64,000 nt of DNA from Acidimicrobiia bacterium. Its GTDB lineage: Bacteria; Actinomycetota; Acidimicrobiia; Acidimicrobiales; Bin134. Of this stretch, positions 17,223 to 26,638 are shown one piece after another. The notes under the pieces were generated by a model. It saw only the letters and a program-made list of their open reading frames with translations. It had not been told where the DNA came from and ran no database searches. The stretch spans positions 1 through 64,000 of the forward strand of contig JAJEGM010000001.1 in assembly GCA_022819825.1 (NCBI GenBank), in the 5' to 3' direction. The position numbers and the translations under genes were made by a program. Position 1 is the stretch's first letter; each line of letters opens with the position of its first letter.

Positions 17223-18596
17223 GTGTCAACAGCCGACTGGGTGATCACCGGCGACATCGCAACCATGGACGCCGAGCGCGCCATCATCTCGGGCGGCGCG
17301 GTGGCGGTGGTCGACGGCAAGATCGCCGCGGTGGGCAAGGCCGACGACATCCGGGCGCGGTACCCGGATGCCCCCGAGCGGGGCTCCGCTGACTCGCTGG
17401 TGTTGCCCGGATTCGTCAACGCCCATCAGCACCTCACCGCCGACCGGTTGGTGGCCTCGGCCATCCCCGACGACCTGCCCCCCGGCGCGGCCATCTTCGA
17501 GTGGATCGTGCCCGTCCACGAGCACGTCACCGGCGACGACGACGAGCTGTCCGCCACCCTGGGGCTGGTGGAGGCGGCGACCAACGGGATCACCACCACC
17601 GTCGACGCTGGCACGGTGGCCCACCCCAACCGGGTGGCCCAAGCCATGGACGCAGTGGGCGTGCGGGGCGCTGTCGCCCGCTGGGGTTCGGACGCCGACG
17701 GTTTGCCCCAGTCAGGCCCGGTAAGCGAGGTGATCGATGCCCAGCGGGGTCTCATCGAGCAATATCCCCCCGGCGGCCTGGTGGAGGCATCGGTCACGCT
17801 GGTGGGCCACGACTTGATGTCCGACGACCTGGTGGTGGCGGCCGCCGATCTAGCCCGCTCCTCCGGGCGTCGGCTCAGCTTCCACATCTCCCCCACTCCC
17901 GACGACGCCGCCAGCTATCTGGAGCGCACCGGGCACCGCCCGCTGGTACACCTCGACCGTTTGGGGGTGCTCGGCCCCAATGTGCTGGTGGGCCACGCCG
18001 TACACATCGACGACGCCGAAGTGGAAACCCTGGTACGCACCGGCACCGCAGTGGCCTCCTGCCCGTGGGCCTACCTGCGCCTCGGCCAAGGGCTCACCGA
18101 GCGCTTCGCCCACTTGGAGTTGTGGCGGCAGGGCGGGCGATTGGCGCTGGGTTGTGATACCGAAAACGCTAGCGATGCCATTGACGGGCTGCGGGCCGCC
18201 GCTCTGTTCGCCGGTTTGGCCAAAGACACCGCCGCCAACCCCACCGAGTTTGGCGCCCATCACGCCTTCGAGTTGCTGACCATCGCGGGCGCCGAGGCGG
18301 TGGGCATGGCCGACCAAATCGGCTCCCTGGAAGCGGGCAAAGCCGCCGACATCGTGGTGATCGACCGTTCCGGCATCCAGTGGCAACCGCCCAGCCCCGA
18401 CCCCATCCTGCAACTCGTGTGGGCGGGCGGAGGCCGCTCGGTGACTGATGTGCTGGTGGACGGCCGCCTCGTGATTGCCGACGGCCAGTGCACCACAGTG
18501 GACACCGACTCGCTGCGCACCGAGGCCCGCCAGGCCGCCCGATCCCTCATCGAGCGCTCGGGCATCCACCCCCGTTCCCGCTGGCCGATGCGATAG
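17223..18596 (+). CDS. Amidohydrolase, cytosine/triazine deaminase-like (ATZ/TRZ) family
   Basis: The 457-residue hydrolase is related to SAH/guanine deaminases and chlorohydrolases (AtzA/TrzN). Metal ligands are His68/His70 in NAHQH, a His in RLSFHISPTPDD, the following GHAVHIDDAE block and the Asp of LGCDTENAS. The C-terminus has the typical GSLEAGKAADIVVID and VLVDGRLVIADG. It would deaminate or dechlorinate a heterocycle or adenosine-like compound; the substrate cannot be told. The GTG at 17223 is used, because earlier starts run into the divergent Rieske gene. It opens a plus-strand run of small genes up to 23.1 kb. Confidence 0.85.
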   Translation: MSTADWVITGDIATMDAERAIISGGAVAVVDGKIAAVGKADDIRARYPDAPERGSADSLVLPGFVNAHQHLTADRLVASAIPDDLPPGAAIFEWIVPVHEHVTGDDDELSATLGLVEAATNGITTTVDAGTVAHPNRVAQAMDAVGVRGAVARWGSDADGLPQSGPVSEVIDAQRGLIEQYPPGGLVEASVTLVGHDLMSDDLVVAAADLARSSGRRLSFHISPTPDDAASYLERTGHRPLVHLDRLGVLGPNVLVGHAVHIDDAEVETLVRTGTAVASCPWAYLRLGQGLTERFAHLELWRQGGRLALGCDTENASDAIDGLRAAALFAGLAKDTAANPTEFGAHHAFELLTIAGAEAVGMADQIGSLEAGKAADIVVIDRSGIQWQPPSPDPILQLVWAGGGRSVTDVLVDGRLVIADGQCTTVDTDSLRTEARQAARSLIERSGIHPRSRWPMR

Positions 18597-18624
18597 CCAG
18601 CAACATCAACTAGAAATAGAAGCG

Positions 18625-19116
18625 ATGACCTATCCAAACACTCTCATCTTCGTTGACTTCCCCTCCGATGACCCCGAGGCGTCAGCCGCCTTCTACCACG
18701 AGGTGTTCGGCTGGGAGGTGGAGCCCCGCCCTGCCGGCGTGTTCCACCGGATCGTGCCCGGCCAGAACTTCCAGCTCGACGACGGCTCCCAGAGCGAAAT
18801 TGGCAACCTGCACATGGGGATCCACAACGCGGCCAACGCCCGCCCCCATCCCGACCCCGCCGGAGTCGATCCCCGAGGCCTGTCGCAAGACGGGCGCACC
18901 GTGCGGATCTGGATCCTGGTGAGCGACGACGACTCCTCCGACGCCATCATGGACCGGGCCATAGCCCGGGGGGCCACCGAGCTGTGGCGCGACCACTACT
19001 GGGCCGAGTTCAACGGGTTCAACGCCGCCTTCAGAGACCCGTGGGGCAACACGCTCATCCTGTGGACCAAGGGCGGCGACGACCCCCAGATCCCCGACGG
19101 CTGGACCGACGAGTAA
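18625..19116 (+). CDS. VOC-superfamily protein
   Basis: The 163-residue protein has the paired beta-alpha-beta-beta-beta pattern of the vicinal oxygen chelate fold: an opening FVDFPSDDPEASAAFYHEVFGWEV and a closing AAFRDPWGNTLILWTKGG. Such proteins include glyoxalases, extradiol dioxygenases and epimerases, and also non-enzymatic binders. No clear complete metal triad can be read from one copy. It lies 28 bases after the amidohydrolase and 7 bases before a second VOC gene, so it is probably cotranscribed. Confidence 0.82.
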   Translation: MTYPNTLIFVDFPSDDPEASAAFYHEVFGWEVEPRPAGVFHRIVPGQNFQLDDGSQSEIGNLHMGIHNAANARPHPDPAGVDPRGLSQDGRTVRIWILVSDDDSSDAIMDRAIARGATELWRDHYWAEFNGFNAAFRDPWGNTLILWTKGGDDPQIPDGWTDE

Positions 19117-19123
19117 AGCAGCC

Positions 19124-19612
19124 GTGGCCGATCACGACCCCGTCTACGACGTCCACCCCCCGGACCCCCGCTGGACCCACATCGCCCTGCGGGTGGCCGA
19201 CATGGACGCCACCATCGACTGGTACACCACCCACACCCCGATGCGGCTGCTCGACCGGCGGGAAGACCACATGGGCTACGGAGCCTGGCTGGGCCACGGC
19301 GACTCCGCCGACTCGCCGTTCATCCTGGTGCTGGCCCAGTTCTTCCCCGAGACCGATCCGTTCAAAGACTCCCCCATGGCCAAGCTGGCCCCCTTCGCCC
19401 ACCTGGGCATCGAGCTGACCAGCCGGGAGGCGGTGGAGGAAACCGCAGCCAAGGGCAGCGCCGAAGGGTGTCTGGCCATGCCCCCCACCGACATGCCGCC
19501 CCCCATCGGCTACATCTGCATGCTGACCGACCCCGACGGAAACATGGTCGAGTTCTCCTACGACCAGGGCGTTTACGCCCTCGCCCGCCAACTCGCCCAG
19601 CAGCAGAGCTGA
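19124..19612 (+). CDS. VOC-superfamily (glyoxalase/bleomycin-resistance-like) protein
   Basis: The 162-residue protein begins at a GTG seven bases after the previous gene. It shows the VOC pattern WTHIALRVADMDATIDWY, the middle APFAHLGIELTSREAVEE and a final YICMLTDPDGNMVEFSYDQ, with His and Glu at canonical metal positions (THIAL, HLGIEL, VEFSY). It could be a small metal-dependent lyase or dioxygenase for a cleavage product of the neighbouring oxygenase. It is not closely similar to the VOC protein just upstream, so it is not an obvious recent duplication. Confidence 0.84.
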   Translation: MADHDPVYDVHPPDPRWTHIALRVADMDATIDWYTTHTPMRLLDRREDHMGYGAWLGHGDSADSPFILVLAQFFPETDPFKDSPMAKLAPFAHLGIELTSREAVEETAAKGSAEGCLAMPPTDMPPPIGYICMLTDPDGNMVEFSYDQGVYALARQLAQQQS

Positions 19613-19634
19613 AGAACCTGCCTCCTCGTTCCCA

Positions 19635-19919
19635 GTGAGCAACCCCACCAGCCTGACGATCATCTTCAGAGGCCAGCGCCGCACGATGGACTACGTCGAG
19701 GGCGACACGGTGCTCGAATCCGCCCGGCGGGCCGGGCTCAACCCGCCGTTCTCCTGTGAGGCCGGCAACTGCGCCACCTGCATGGCCTTTCTCCAGGAGG
19801 GCAGCGTCACCATGCGGGCCAACGAGGCGTTGGAGCCCGACGAGGTGGAGGAGGGATTCATCCTCACCTGCCAATCAGTCCCCGACTGTGACGCCGTCGT
19901 GGACTACGACAGCCTGTAA
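19635..19919 (+). CDS. Plant-type [2Fe-2S] ferredoxin
   Basis: The 94-residue electron carrier has Cys41, Cys46, Cys49 and Cys79 in the classical CX4CX2CX29C pattern (SCEAGNCATC ... LTCQ). Other ferredoxin traits are the N-terminal beta sheet with a VEGDTVLESARRAG turn and an acidic surface. It starts at a GTG. Placed in the plus-strand run near the Rieske oxygenase and two P450s, it could serve either, but the Rieske enzyme is nearest. A separate ferredoxin reductase is not seen in the window. Confidence 0.93.
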   Translation: MSNPTSLTIIFRGQRRTMDYVEGDTVLESARRAGLNPPFSCEAGNCATCMAFLQEGSVTMRANEALEPDEVEEGFILTCQSVPDCDAVVDYDSL

Positions 19920-19930
19920 TCCTCACTGTG

Positions 19931-21073
19931 ATGGATCCCGAGACTTTTCGCCGCGACTTGGGAGCTTGGCTCGACGACAACGCCAACGATCTCACTCCGC
20001 CGTATGAGGGCATCGGTTCGATGGATGCCCACATGGCGCACTACTCCCATGTGAAGCGAGCCCTCTTCGACAGCGGATTCGGGCGCTACGGATGGCCGGA
20101 ATCGGTGGGCGGACTCGGCGGCTCGCCGTTGCTGCGGGCCATCATCGGCGAGGAGATCAACTTCCGCGACCTTGCCGACCCCAACGCCTGGACGATGATC
20201 GAGGTGCTGGCCCCCACGGTGATCGACTTCGCCCCGCCCGAGCTCTCCGCCCGACTTGTGCCGCCCTTCCTACGGGGCGATGAGATGTGGTGCCAGGGGT
20301 TCTCCGAACCGGATGCGGGCAGCGATCTGGCCTCCCTCTCGTGCCGGGCGGCCGAAACCGACGGCGGCTGGGTGGTCAACGGCCAGAAGATCTGGACCAG
20401 CTTTATTGAGTACTCCCAGCGCTGCGTGCTGCTCGTCCGCACCGGCCAACCAGAAAGCGCCCATCGGGGGATCACCGCCCTGTTGGTTGACATCGACTCG
20501 CCGGGCATCAGCTATAGCCCGATTGAGACCATGCATGGTCGACGGGACTTCGCGGAGGTGCACTTCGATGATGTGTTCGTGCCCTCCGACCGGCTTCTCG
20601 GCGAGGTGAACGGGGGCTGGCGGGTGGCTATGGACATCCTCCCTTACGAGCGGTCCACCACGTTCTGGCACCGGGGCGCTCTCTTGCACCGGCGCTTCTC
20701 CGATCTAGTGGCCCAGGTATCGGCTGCCGGCAACCGCGGCGACGCGGCGGCCAAAGCCCTTGGCCAGGCGTTCCAGTGGATTGTCGCCTTCCGGAGCCGA
20801 TCCCGCGACACCCAGCACCAGCTCGCCGCCGGCGAACAGCTCGGCGTGGAGACCTCGGTGGACAAGATCCTCATCACCTCCGCCGAGCAACAGCTATTCG
20901 AGACGGCCCGCGACCTGCTGCCCGGCGTAATGGAGTTCGACGACGATCTCGCGGCTGCGTTGTGGCGCAATGACTACCTCTACTCCAAAGCAGCCACCAT
21001 CTACGGAGGCACTGCCGAGATCCAACGCAATATCGTCGCCCGGCGTCTCTTGGATCTGGGGCCGGAATCATGA
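19931..21073 (+). CDS. Acyl-CoA dehydrogenase, large partner
   Basis: The 380-residue flavoenzyme would introduce an alpha,beta double bond in an acyl-CoA thioester. Family signatures are MWCQGFSEPDAGSDLASL, VNGQKIWTS, FAEVHFDDVFVP and the C-terminal ATIYGGTAEIQRNIVARRLL. It is followed with a 4-base ATGA overlap by a shorter, more diverged acyl-CoA dehydrogenase, the arrangement of actinobacterial heterotetrameric (alpha2beta2) enzymes such as those for steroid side chains. Either GTG 19928 or ATG 19931 can start it. Electrons would go to ETF. Confidence 0.92.
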   Translation: MDPETFRRDLGAWLDDNANDLTPPYEGIGSMDAHMAHYSHVKRALFDSGFGRYGWPESVGGLGGSPLLRAIIGEEINFRDLADPNAWTMIEVLAPTVIDFAPPELSARLVPPFLRGDEMWCQGFSEPDAGSDLASLSCRAAETDGGWVVNGQKIWTSFIEYSQRCVLLVRTGQPESAHRGITALLVDIDSPGISYSPIETMHGRRDFAEVHFDDVFVPSDRLLGEVNGGWRVAMDILPYERSTTFWHRGALLHRRFSDLVAQVSAAGNRGDAAAKALGQAFQWIVAFRSRSRDTQHQLAAGEQLGVETSVDKILITSAEQQLFETARDLLPGVMEFDDDLAAALWRNDYLYSKAATIYGGTAEIQRNIVARRLLDLGPES

Positions 21074-22047
21074 GCCAGTTCATCGACGCCGACGATCTGG
21101 CCTTGCTGGCCTCAAGCTTCGAGGCCGCCATGGCCGACGCCCCGGGACCCTCAGAAGCCGACCAGGCGATGTACGACCTCGGGTGGGCTGAGCTTCTCGC
21201 CTCCGCCCCCGGCCAAGGGACGGCCACCGCGTTCAGCGCCCTGGGCGCCACCGGTTCGGCGGCCAGCCTGCTAGATGACGTGGTGGCCAATGCGCTCGGT
21301 GCCGAGACCGCACTCGAGTCCTGCTGTGTGTTCCCCGCCCCCCATAAGGCCGATGCCCCCGGCCACCTTCACGGCGACACAGTGATTGTCGACGGAATGC
21401 TGTCAGCCCGAGCAGAGGCGGCGGTCACCGCAGTGCTGGGCGTGGGGACCGAGAATGGAGTCGGACATTTTGCGGTCGATGCGGGGCTGCTCTACGGCCC
21501 AGCGGTCAATGGCATCGACCCCGGGCGCGCCTATCGCCGGGTAGTCGTGGAGATCCCAGCTGGGGCTTTGGAACCGACCGCTTCCGAGGGCAGCTGGGAG
21601 TCGGCTGTTGCCGGCGCCCGGGTGGCACTAGCCCACCAGCTTCTCGGCGGGGCCCGCTGGATGCTGGGCGAAGCCCGCCAGCATGCCATCGACCGAGCGC
21701 AGTTCGGCCGCCCGGTGGCGTCGTTCCAGGCCATCCGCCACAAGCTGGCCGATTCGCTGGTGCAGATCGAAGGGGCGGCATCGGTGGCTGGGGCGTGCCT
21801 GCACGACTCCGACCCGATGCTGGCCGCGCTGGCCAAGTCGCTGGCCGGCCAGGCGGCGCGCACCACTGCGACCCATGCCCAGCAGGTGCTGGCCGGCATT
21901 GGATTCACCGCCGAGCATCGCTTCCACCTGTGGCTCAAGCGAATGCTGGTGGTGGACACCCTGTTCGGCTCGGCCAGCTCGATCCCTGTCGAGATCGGAC
22001 AACACTTGCTTTCTGAGGGAACCGCTCCCCGTCTCATCCAGCTGTAG
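21070..22047 (+). CDS. Acyl-CoA dehydrogenase-like small partner
   Basis: The 325-residue protein is recognisable as acyl-CoA dehydrogenase mainly in the C-terminal half: GARWMLGEARQHAIDRAQFGRP, FQAIRHKLADSLVQIEGA and THAQQVLAGIGFTAEH. The N-terminal part is short and degenerate compared with a full 380-residue enzyme. This pattern, with the ATGA coupling to a complete upstream homologue, indicates the beta chain of a heteromeric dehydrogenase in which only one chain supplies part of the active site. The substrate may be a bulky ring or branched CoA ester. Confidence 0.85.
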   Translation: MSQFIDADDLALLASSFEAAMADAPGPSEADQAMYDLGWAELLASAPGQGTATAFSALGATGSAASLLDDVVANALGAETALESCCVFPAPHKADAPGHLHGDTVIVDGMLSARAEAAVTAVLGVGTENGVGHFAVDAGLLYGPAVNGIDPGRAYRRVVVEIPAGALEPTASEGSWESAVAGARVALAHQLLGGARWMLGEARQHAIDRAQFGRPVASFQAIRHKLADSLVQIEGAASVAGACLHDSDPMLAALAKSLAGQAARTTATHAQQVLAGIGFTAEHRFHLWLKRMLVVDTLFGSASSIPVEIGQHLLSEGTAPRLIQL

Positions 22048-22055
22048 GAGGACCC

Positions 22056-23075
22056 ATGGGCCGAGAGGACTACGCCAAGTACGCCACCATCTGGTCGGCG
22101 CCCGACTACTCCGTAGACGAGGACGGCAAGGTGGTCGGCGGCTATGAACCCGAAGGGCCCAACAACTGGGGACGCTGGGGCGACGACGACCAAATTGGCA
22201 CTCAGAATCTGATCGGCCCCCAGCAGAGAGTTCGGGCCGCCTCGCTAGTGCAGTCGGGCAAAGTGTTCTCGCTGGCTCTGCCTATCGACGCCAGCGGGCC
22301 CCGCTTCCATACCCGGCCGGCTCCGCTGCACTGGTTCATGATGGCCGGGTCCGACCAGGTGGTGGGCTCCCCCTACAGCGCCGCCGATCCCGACTTCCAG
22401 TGGAACGACGACATGTTCCAGATGCCCCTTCAGGGCTCAACCCAGTGGGACGGCTTCGCCCATGTGATCTACCGGGACACGATGTACAACGGTTATTGGG
22501 CTGGCAATGCCACCGCTTTCGGGGGCGCATCGGTGCTGGGCATCGAAAACCACCGGGAGAGCTTCGTGGGACGAGCGGTGCTGTTGGACCTGCCCCGCTC
22601 CGAGGGCCGCGACCCGCTGGCCCCGGCTACTGTCATCGACTCGGCCATGCTGGATCGCTGTGTCGAACGCCAGGAAAGCTCAGTTGAAGCCGGGGACATC
22701 GCTTTGATCCGCACCGGACACCTCGCATTGTGGGACCCGGCGTTTACCCCCGAGCAGCAGATGGAGTATTTCAACGGGTCTCCGGGATTCGGAGTGGACG
22801 CCCTCAACTGGTGTGACCGCAACGACATCTCCGCGGTGGCGGCCGACACCATTGGCGTGGAGGTGCTGGTGCCCGAAGACCCCGAGGACCGCAAACATCC
22901 CGTCCACTGCGGGGCGCTGGTGGACCGGGGGCTCCCCCTGGGCGAGTTCTGGGTGCTGGACGAGCTGGCCGCCGACTGCGCCGCCGACGGCCGCTACGAG
23001 TTCATGCTGGTCGCTCCGCCGCTCAACATCCCCGGCGCGGTCGGATCACCCCTCAATCCGATCGCCATCAAGTAA
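22056..23075 (+). CDS. Cyclase-family (kynurenine formamidase-like) hydrolase, copy 1
   Basis: The 339-residue protein belongs to the cyclase family (PF04199). It shares the N-terminal NNWGRWGDDDQIGTQNLI with the copy at 36284. Where classical KynB proteins read H-G-T-H-x-D, this one has GSTQWDGFAHV, so Gln130 replaces one metal His while Asp132 and His136 stay, as in a known long-cyclase subgroup. Members hydrolyse amide or lactone-like bonds, or are of unknown activity. It is 8 bases after the acyl-CoA dehydrogenase pair and preceded by AGGAGG. Confidence 0.82.
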   Translation: MGREDYAKYATIWSAPDYSVDEDGKVVGGYEPEGPNNWGRWGDDDQIGTQNLIGPQQRVRAASLVQSGKVFSLALPIDASGPRFHTRPAPLHWFMMAGSDQVVGSPYSAADPDFQWNDDMFQMPLQGSTQWDGFAHVIYRDTMYNGYWAGNATAFGGASVLGIENHRESFVGRAVLLDLPRSEGRDPLAPATVIDSAMLDRCVERQESSVEAGDIALIRTGHLALWDPAFTPEQQMEYFNGSPGFGVDALNWCDRNDISAVAADTIGVEVLVPEDPEDRKHPVHCGALVDRGLPLGEFWVLDELAADCAADGRYEFMLVAPPLNIPGAVGSPLNPIAIK

Positions 23076-23098
23076 GCGCCAATCAGACGCTTCGCACT

Positions 23099-24073
23099 TC
23101 ACTCCCCTGGGAAGCGCAGGCCGATCTGGTCGCGAATCTGATCGAGCGTGCCCATGATCGACAGTGTCTCGGCGTGGGAGATCACCGGGCTCTCCAGCTC
23201 ACCAGCTGCCAGGCAGCGGTGGAACTCCTCCACCTGGAAGCGGAGGCCATCGCCCTCCCACGAACCGTCGATCTCCTCCCGCTCGAAGCCTCGCACAACT
23301 GTCAGCGATGCCGGGCAATGCATGAACGCCGGGATCTCTATCGTCCCCTCGGTACCGGCGATGCGGGCGGTGCAGCCCAGATTGGTGGCGATGGCCGCCT
23401 TCACCACCGCCAACTCGCCGCCAGCGTGCCCCAAAACGGCGGCTACCTGCTCATCCACCCCGGTCTCGCCGATCCGGCCCTGGGCCGCGACGCTGGTGGG
23501 GGTGCCCAGCACCAGCGAGGCGAACTGCACGGGGTAAACGCCCAGATCGAGGATTCCCCCGCCGCCCCGCTCGGGGTCGTAGAGCCGGTGGTCGGGGTCG
23601 AACGGCTGGTGGAAACCGAAGTCGGCCTCCACTAGTTGGGGATGGCCGATGGCCTGCTCTCCCAGCAGATCGGCCAGCACCCGATAGGCGGGGAGGAAGC
23701 GGCTCCACATGGCTTCCATCAAGAGCAGGCCCCGCCCCCGGGCGGCATCGATCATCCGCTGGCTCTGGGCTTGGTTGAGGGCAAAGGGCTTCTCGCACAG
23801 CACGGGCTTGCCCGCCTCCAAGAACAGTAGCGTGTCCTGCTCATGGCGGGACTGGGGGGTGGCCACATACACCGCATCCACGTCCGGGTCCGCGGCCAGA
23901 TCCTCATAGCTGCCGTAGGCCGCCAAGGCCCCGTACTTGGCGGCGAAGTCCTTGGCCCGGTCGGCCGAGCGCGAGCCAATGGCGTAGATCTCGGCGTCGT
24001 CCAGCAACTGGAGCCCGTTGGCAAACCCAACGGCGATGCCTCCCGGCCCGGCGATTCCCCATCGAATGGTCAT
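23099..24073 (-). CDS. Gfo/Idh/MocA-family NAD(P)-dependent oxidoreductase
   Basis: The 324-residue dehydrogenase has an N-terminal Rossmann fold (WGIAGPGGIAVGFANGL), the conserved CEKPFALN motif with its catalytic-region Lys, and a C-terminal alpha/beta substrate domain. Substrates of this family are usually sugars, inositols or cyclic polyols. It is divergent from the GH2 glycosidase gene 68 bases away, which suggests joint sugar use. In the region between this stop and the preceding converging gene, a CGCTTC...GAAGCG inverted repeat (23088-23116) is a weak terminator candidate. Confidence 0.88.
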   Translation of the reverse strand: MTIRWGIAGPGGIAVGFANGLQLLDDAEIYAIGSRSADRAKDFAAKYGALAAYGSYEDLAADPDVDAVYVATPQSRHEQDTLLFLEAGKPVLCEKPFALNQAQSQRMIDAARGRGLLLMEAMWSRFLPAYRVLADLLGEQAIGHPQLVEADFGFHQPFDPDHRLYDPERGGGGILDLGVYPVQFASLVLGTPTSVAAQGRIGETGVDEQVAAVLGHAGGELAVVKAAIATNLGCTARIAGTEGTIEIPAFMHCPASLTVVRGFEREEIDGSWEGDGLRFQVEEFHRCLAAGELESPVISHAETLSIMGTLDQIRDQIGLRFPGE

Positions 24074-24141
24074 GGCCGGACGCTACCGCGACAAGGGCTG
24101 TTGAAAGGCATTCCCCTACTCTGTGCCGACTGGAGGTACCG

Positions 24142-26634
24142 ATGAGATCGTCGTTCAACGCGGGCTGGGCAGTGCGACCGAAGCAGAACCCGTTCTCGGA
24201 GCTGACGGGCGCAAAGAGCGCGCCCGAGCCGGTGACGCTGCCCCACGACGCGATGATCGACACCCAGCGCGACCCCTCCGCCTCCCACGACATCGCTTAT
24301 TTCCCCGGCGGGGTGTGGGAGTACACCAAGCGGTTCGAAGCTCCCGCCGAGTGGAGCGATCGCCGGGTCGCCCTTCAGTTCGAAGGGGTGTACCGCGACG
24401 CCATGGTCTATGTGAACGACGACTTCGCGGCCTCCGAGTCCAACGGCTACACGGAATTCATCGTCGACCTCGACCCGTTCTTGCGCTACGGCGAAGAGAA
24501 CACCATCAAAGTGGATTGCCGGGCCGGCGAGGATTCCCGGTGGTATTCCGGGGCGGGCATCTACCGGCCCGTACATCTGTGGGTGCAGAACCCGGTACAC
24601 CTGGCCATCGACGGCGTGTGGGTGACCACGCCGGAGATCGACGATCAGGGTGCAATGGTGGAGGTGGCCGCAGAGGTGCAAAACGACACCGCCCACACGG
24701 TGACGGTGCGAATGGCCTGCGAAGTACGCGACCCGGCTGGCGAAACGGTGGCCTCGGGGGATATCCCGGTGACCCTGCGCCCCCACGCCACAGCGATCGG
24801 CCGCCAACGGCTGGCGGTGGCCGACCCGGCCCGGTGGAGCACCGACCAACCCCACCTCTATTCCTGCACCACCACCCTGGCTGAGAGCGACGACGAATCT
24901 GCCGAGCTGGACCGCGATGTCACCGCCTTCGGCATCCGGTCGCTGCAACTCGACCCCGGCCACGGGCTGCGGATCAACGGCGAGACGGTGAAGCTGCGGG
25001 GCGCCTGCGTCCACCACGACAACGGGCCCATCGGCGCCGCCACCATCACCCGGGCCGAGGAACGCCGGGTGGAGCTGCTGAAGGCGGCCGGATTCAACGC
25101 CCTCCGCAGCGCCCATAACCCGATGAGCCGGGCCATGCTCGACGCCTGCGACCGCCTCGGTGTGATCGTGATGGACGAGACGTGGGACATGTGGACCGAG
25201 AACAAGGTGAATCACGACTTCGCCCTGCGATTTGAGGACCGATGGCGAAACGATGTCGCCACTCTGGTGCGCAAAGACCGCAACCACCCCAGCGTGGTGC
25301 TCTACTCCACCGGCAACGAGATCCCCGACGTCGGCTCACCGCTGGGTGCGGCCCGAGCCCGCTACATCGCCGAGCACGTCCGCTCTCTGGACCCCCACCG
25401 CTACGTCACCACCGGGGTACAGCCGATGCTGGCCATCCGAGGCCTGATTGCCAAGATCCCCGAGATCCTCGGGTTTGTGGAATCACCGGATTCAACCGAA
25501 GAGGTCGAGCCGCCACCTACCGAAGAGGCCGAATCGCAAGGGGTGAACACCCAGATGGCCATGTGGGCCATGGTGAAGGACCAGGTCATGCGGGATCCGA
25601 TCATCGCAGAGGGCATCGAGGAGGTATCGGCCTCGCTTGATGTGGTGGGTTACAACTACGTCTCCAACCGCTATCTCCTGGATCACGAGCTGTATCCCAA
25701 CCGGGTGATCGTCGGCTCCGAGACCAATGTGACAGACCTGGGCCGAGACTGGCCGGTCATCTGCGCCCATCCCCATCTGATCGGCGACTTCACCTGGACC
25801 GGATGGGACTACCTGGGCGAAGTAGGCATCGGCCGAGTCGGCTACAACGACGAAGATCCGGTGGACCGAGGAGTACCCGGCGTGGTCGCACCATTTCCCT
25901 GGCTCGTCGCCCACACCGGCGACATCCACATCACCGGCGTTCGCAGGCCGGCTTCCTACTACCGGGAGATCGTCTTCGGTCTTCGCCAAGAGCCCTTCAT
26001 CGCAGTGCAGCGGCCGGAGAACGCCCACAAGCAGATCGCCTACTCCGGCCCGTGGTCGTGGAGCGACTCCGTGGACAGCTGGTCGTGGGACGGATACGAG
26101 GGAACCACGGTGGACGTCGAGGTGTACTCGGCCGACGACGAGGTCGAGCTGGTGCTCAACGGCAAGACCCTCGGCCGCCAGACCGTCGACGAATTCCGTG
26201 CCAAGTTCACGGTCGCCTACGAACCGGGCGAGTTGGTAGGCATCGCCTACAGCAACGGTGAAGAAACGGCCCGAACCGCGCTGAGAACCGCCTCCGGTCC
26301 GCTGCACCTTGAGGTTGAGGCCGACCGCACCGAACTCACCGATGGTGATACCGACTTGGCCTACGTCTCCGTATGCCTGACTGATGCCAACGGGGTCGTG
26401 AACCCGGTGGCGAACCGGCAGATAGAAGTGACCGTGGAGGGCCCCGGAGTGATTCAAGGCTTTGCCAGCGCCGATCACCAGTCCACCGAACCCTTTGGAT
26501 CGAACATCTGCTCCACCTACGACGGCCAAGCCCTGGCCGTGATCCGCCCTACCGGCCCTGGCACCATCGACCTCACCTTCACCGCCGACGGCCTCGACCC
26601 CGCTGCCTGCCGCCTCATGGTGAGCGCAAGCTGA
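24142..26634 (+). CDS. Glycoside hydrolase family 2 enzyme (beta-galactosidase/glucuronidase-like)
   Basis: The 830-residue glycosidase has the GH2 domain order: sugar-binding jelly roll (about 1-150), Ig-like domain (150-265), TIM barrel (270-590) and C-terminal Ig-like domains. The acid/base Glu393 is in STGNEIPD and the nucleophile is likely Glu527 in VGSETN. GACVHHDNG and NALRSAHNP (before the barrel active site) are also standard. No signal peptide is seen, so it likely works inside the cell on an imported glycoside. The specificity cannot be fixed. A GMC oxidoreductase follows 4 bases later. Confidence 0.9.
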   Translation: MRSSFNAGWAVRPKQNPFSELTGAKSAPEPVTLPHDAMIDTQRDPSASHDIAYFPGGVWEYTKRFEAPAEWSDRRVALQFEGVYRDAMVYVNDDFAASESNGYTEFIVDLDPFLRYGEENTIKVDCRAGEDSRWYSGAGIYRPVHLWVQNPVHLAIDGVWVTTPEIDDQGAMVEVAAEVQNDTAHTVTVRMACEVRDPAGETVASGDIPVTLRPHATAIGRQRLAVADPARWSTDQPHLYSCTTTLAESDDESAELDRDVTAFGIRSLQLDPGHGLRINGETVKLRGACVHHDNGPIGAATITRAEERRVELLKAAGFNALRSAHNPMSRAMLDACDRLGVIVMDETWDMWTENKVNHDFALRFEDRWRNDVATLVRKDRNHPSVVLYSTGNEIPDVGSPLGAARARYIAEHVRSLDPHRYVTTGVQPMLAIRGLIAKIPEILGFVESPDSTEEVEPPPTEEAESQGVNTQMAMWAMVKDQVMRDPIIAEGIEEVSASLDVVGYNYVSNRYLLDHELYPNRVIVGSETNVTDLGRDWPVICAHPHLIGDFTWTGWDYLGEVGIGRVGYNDEDPVDRGVPGVVAPFPWLVAHTGDIHITGVRRPASYYREIVFGLRQEPFIAVQRPENAHKQIAYSGPWSWSDSVDSWSWDGYEGTTVDVEVYSADDEVELVLNGKTLGRQTVDEFRAKFTVAYEPGELVGIAYSNGEETARTALRTASGPLHLEVEADRTELTDGDTDLAYVSVCLTDANGVVNPVANRQIEVTVEGPGVIQGFASADHQSTEPFGSNICSTYDGQALAVIRPTGPGTIDLTFTADGLDPAACRLMVSAS

Positions 26635-26638
26635 TCTT

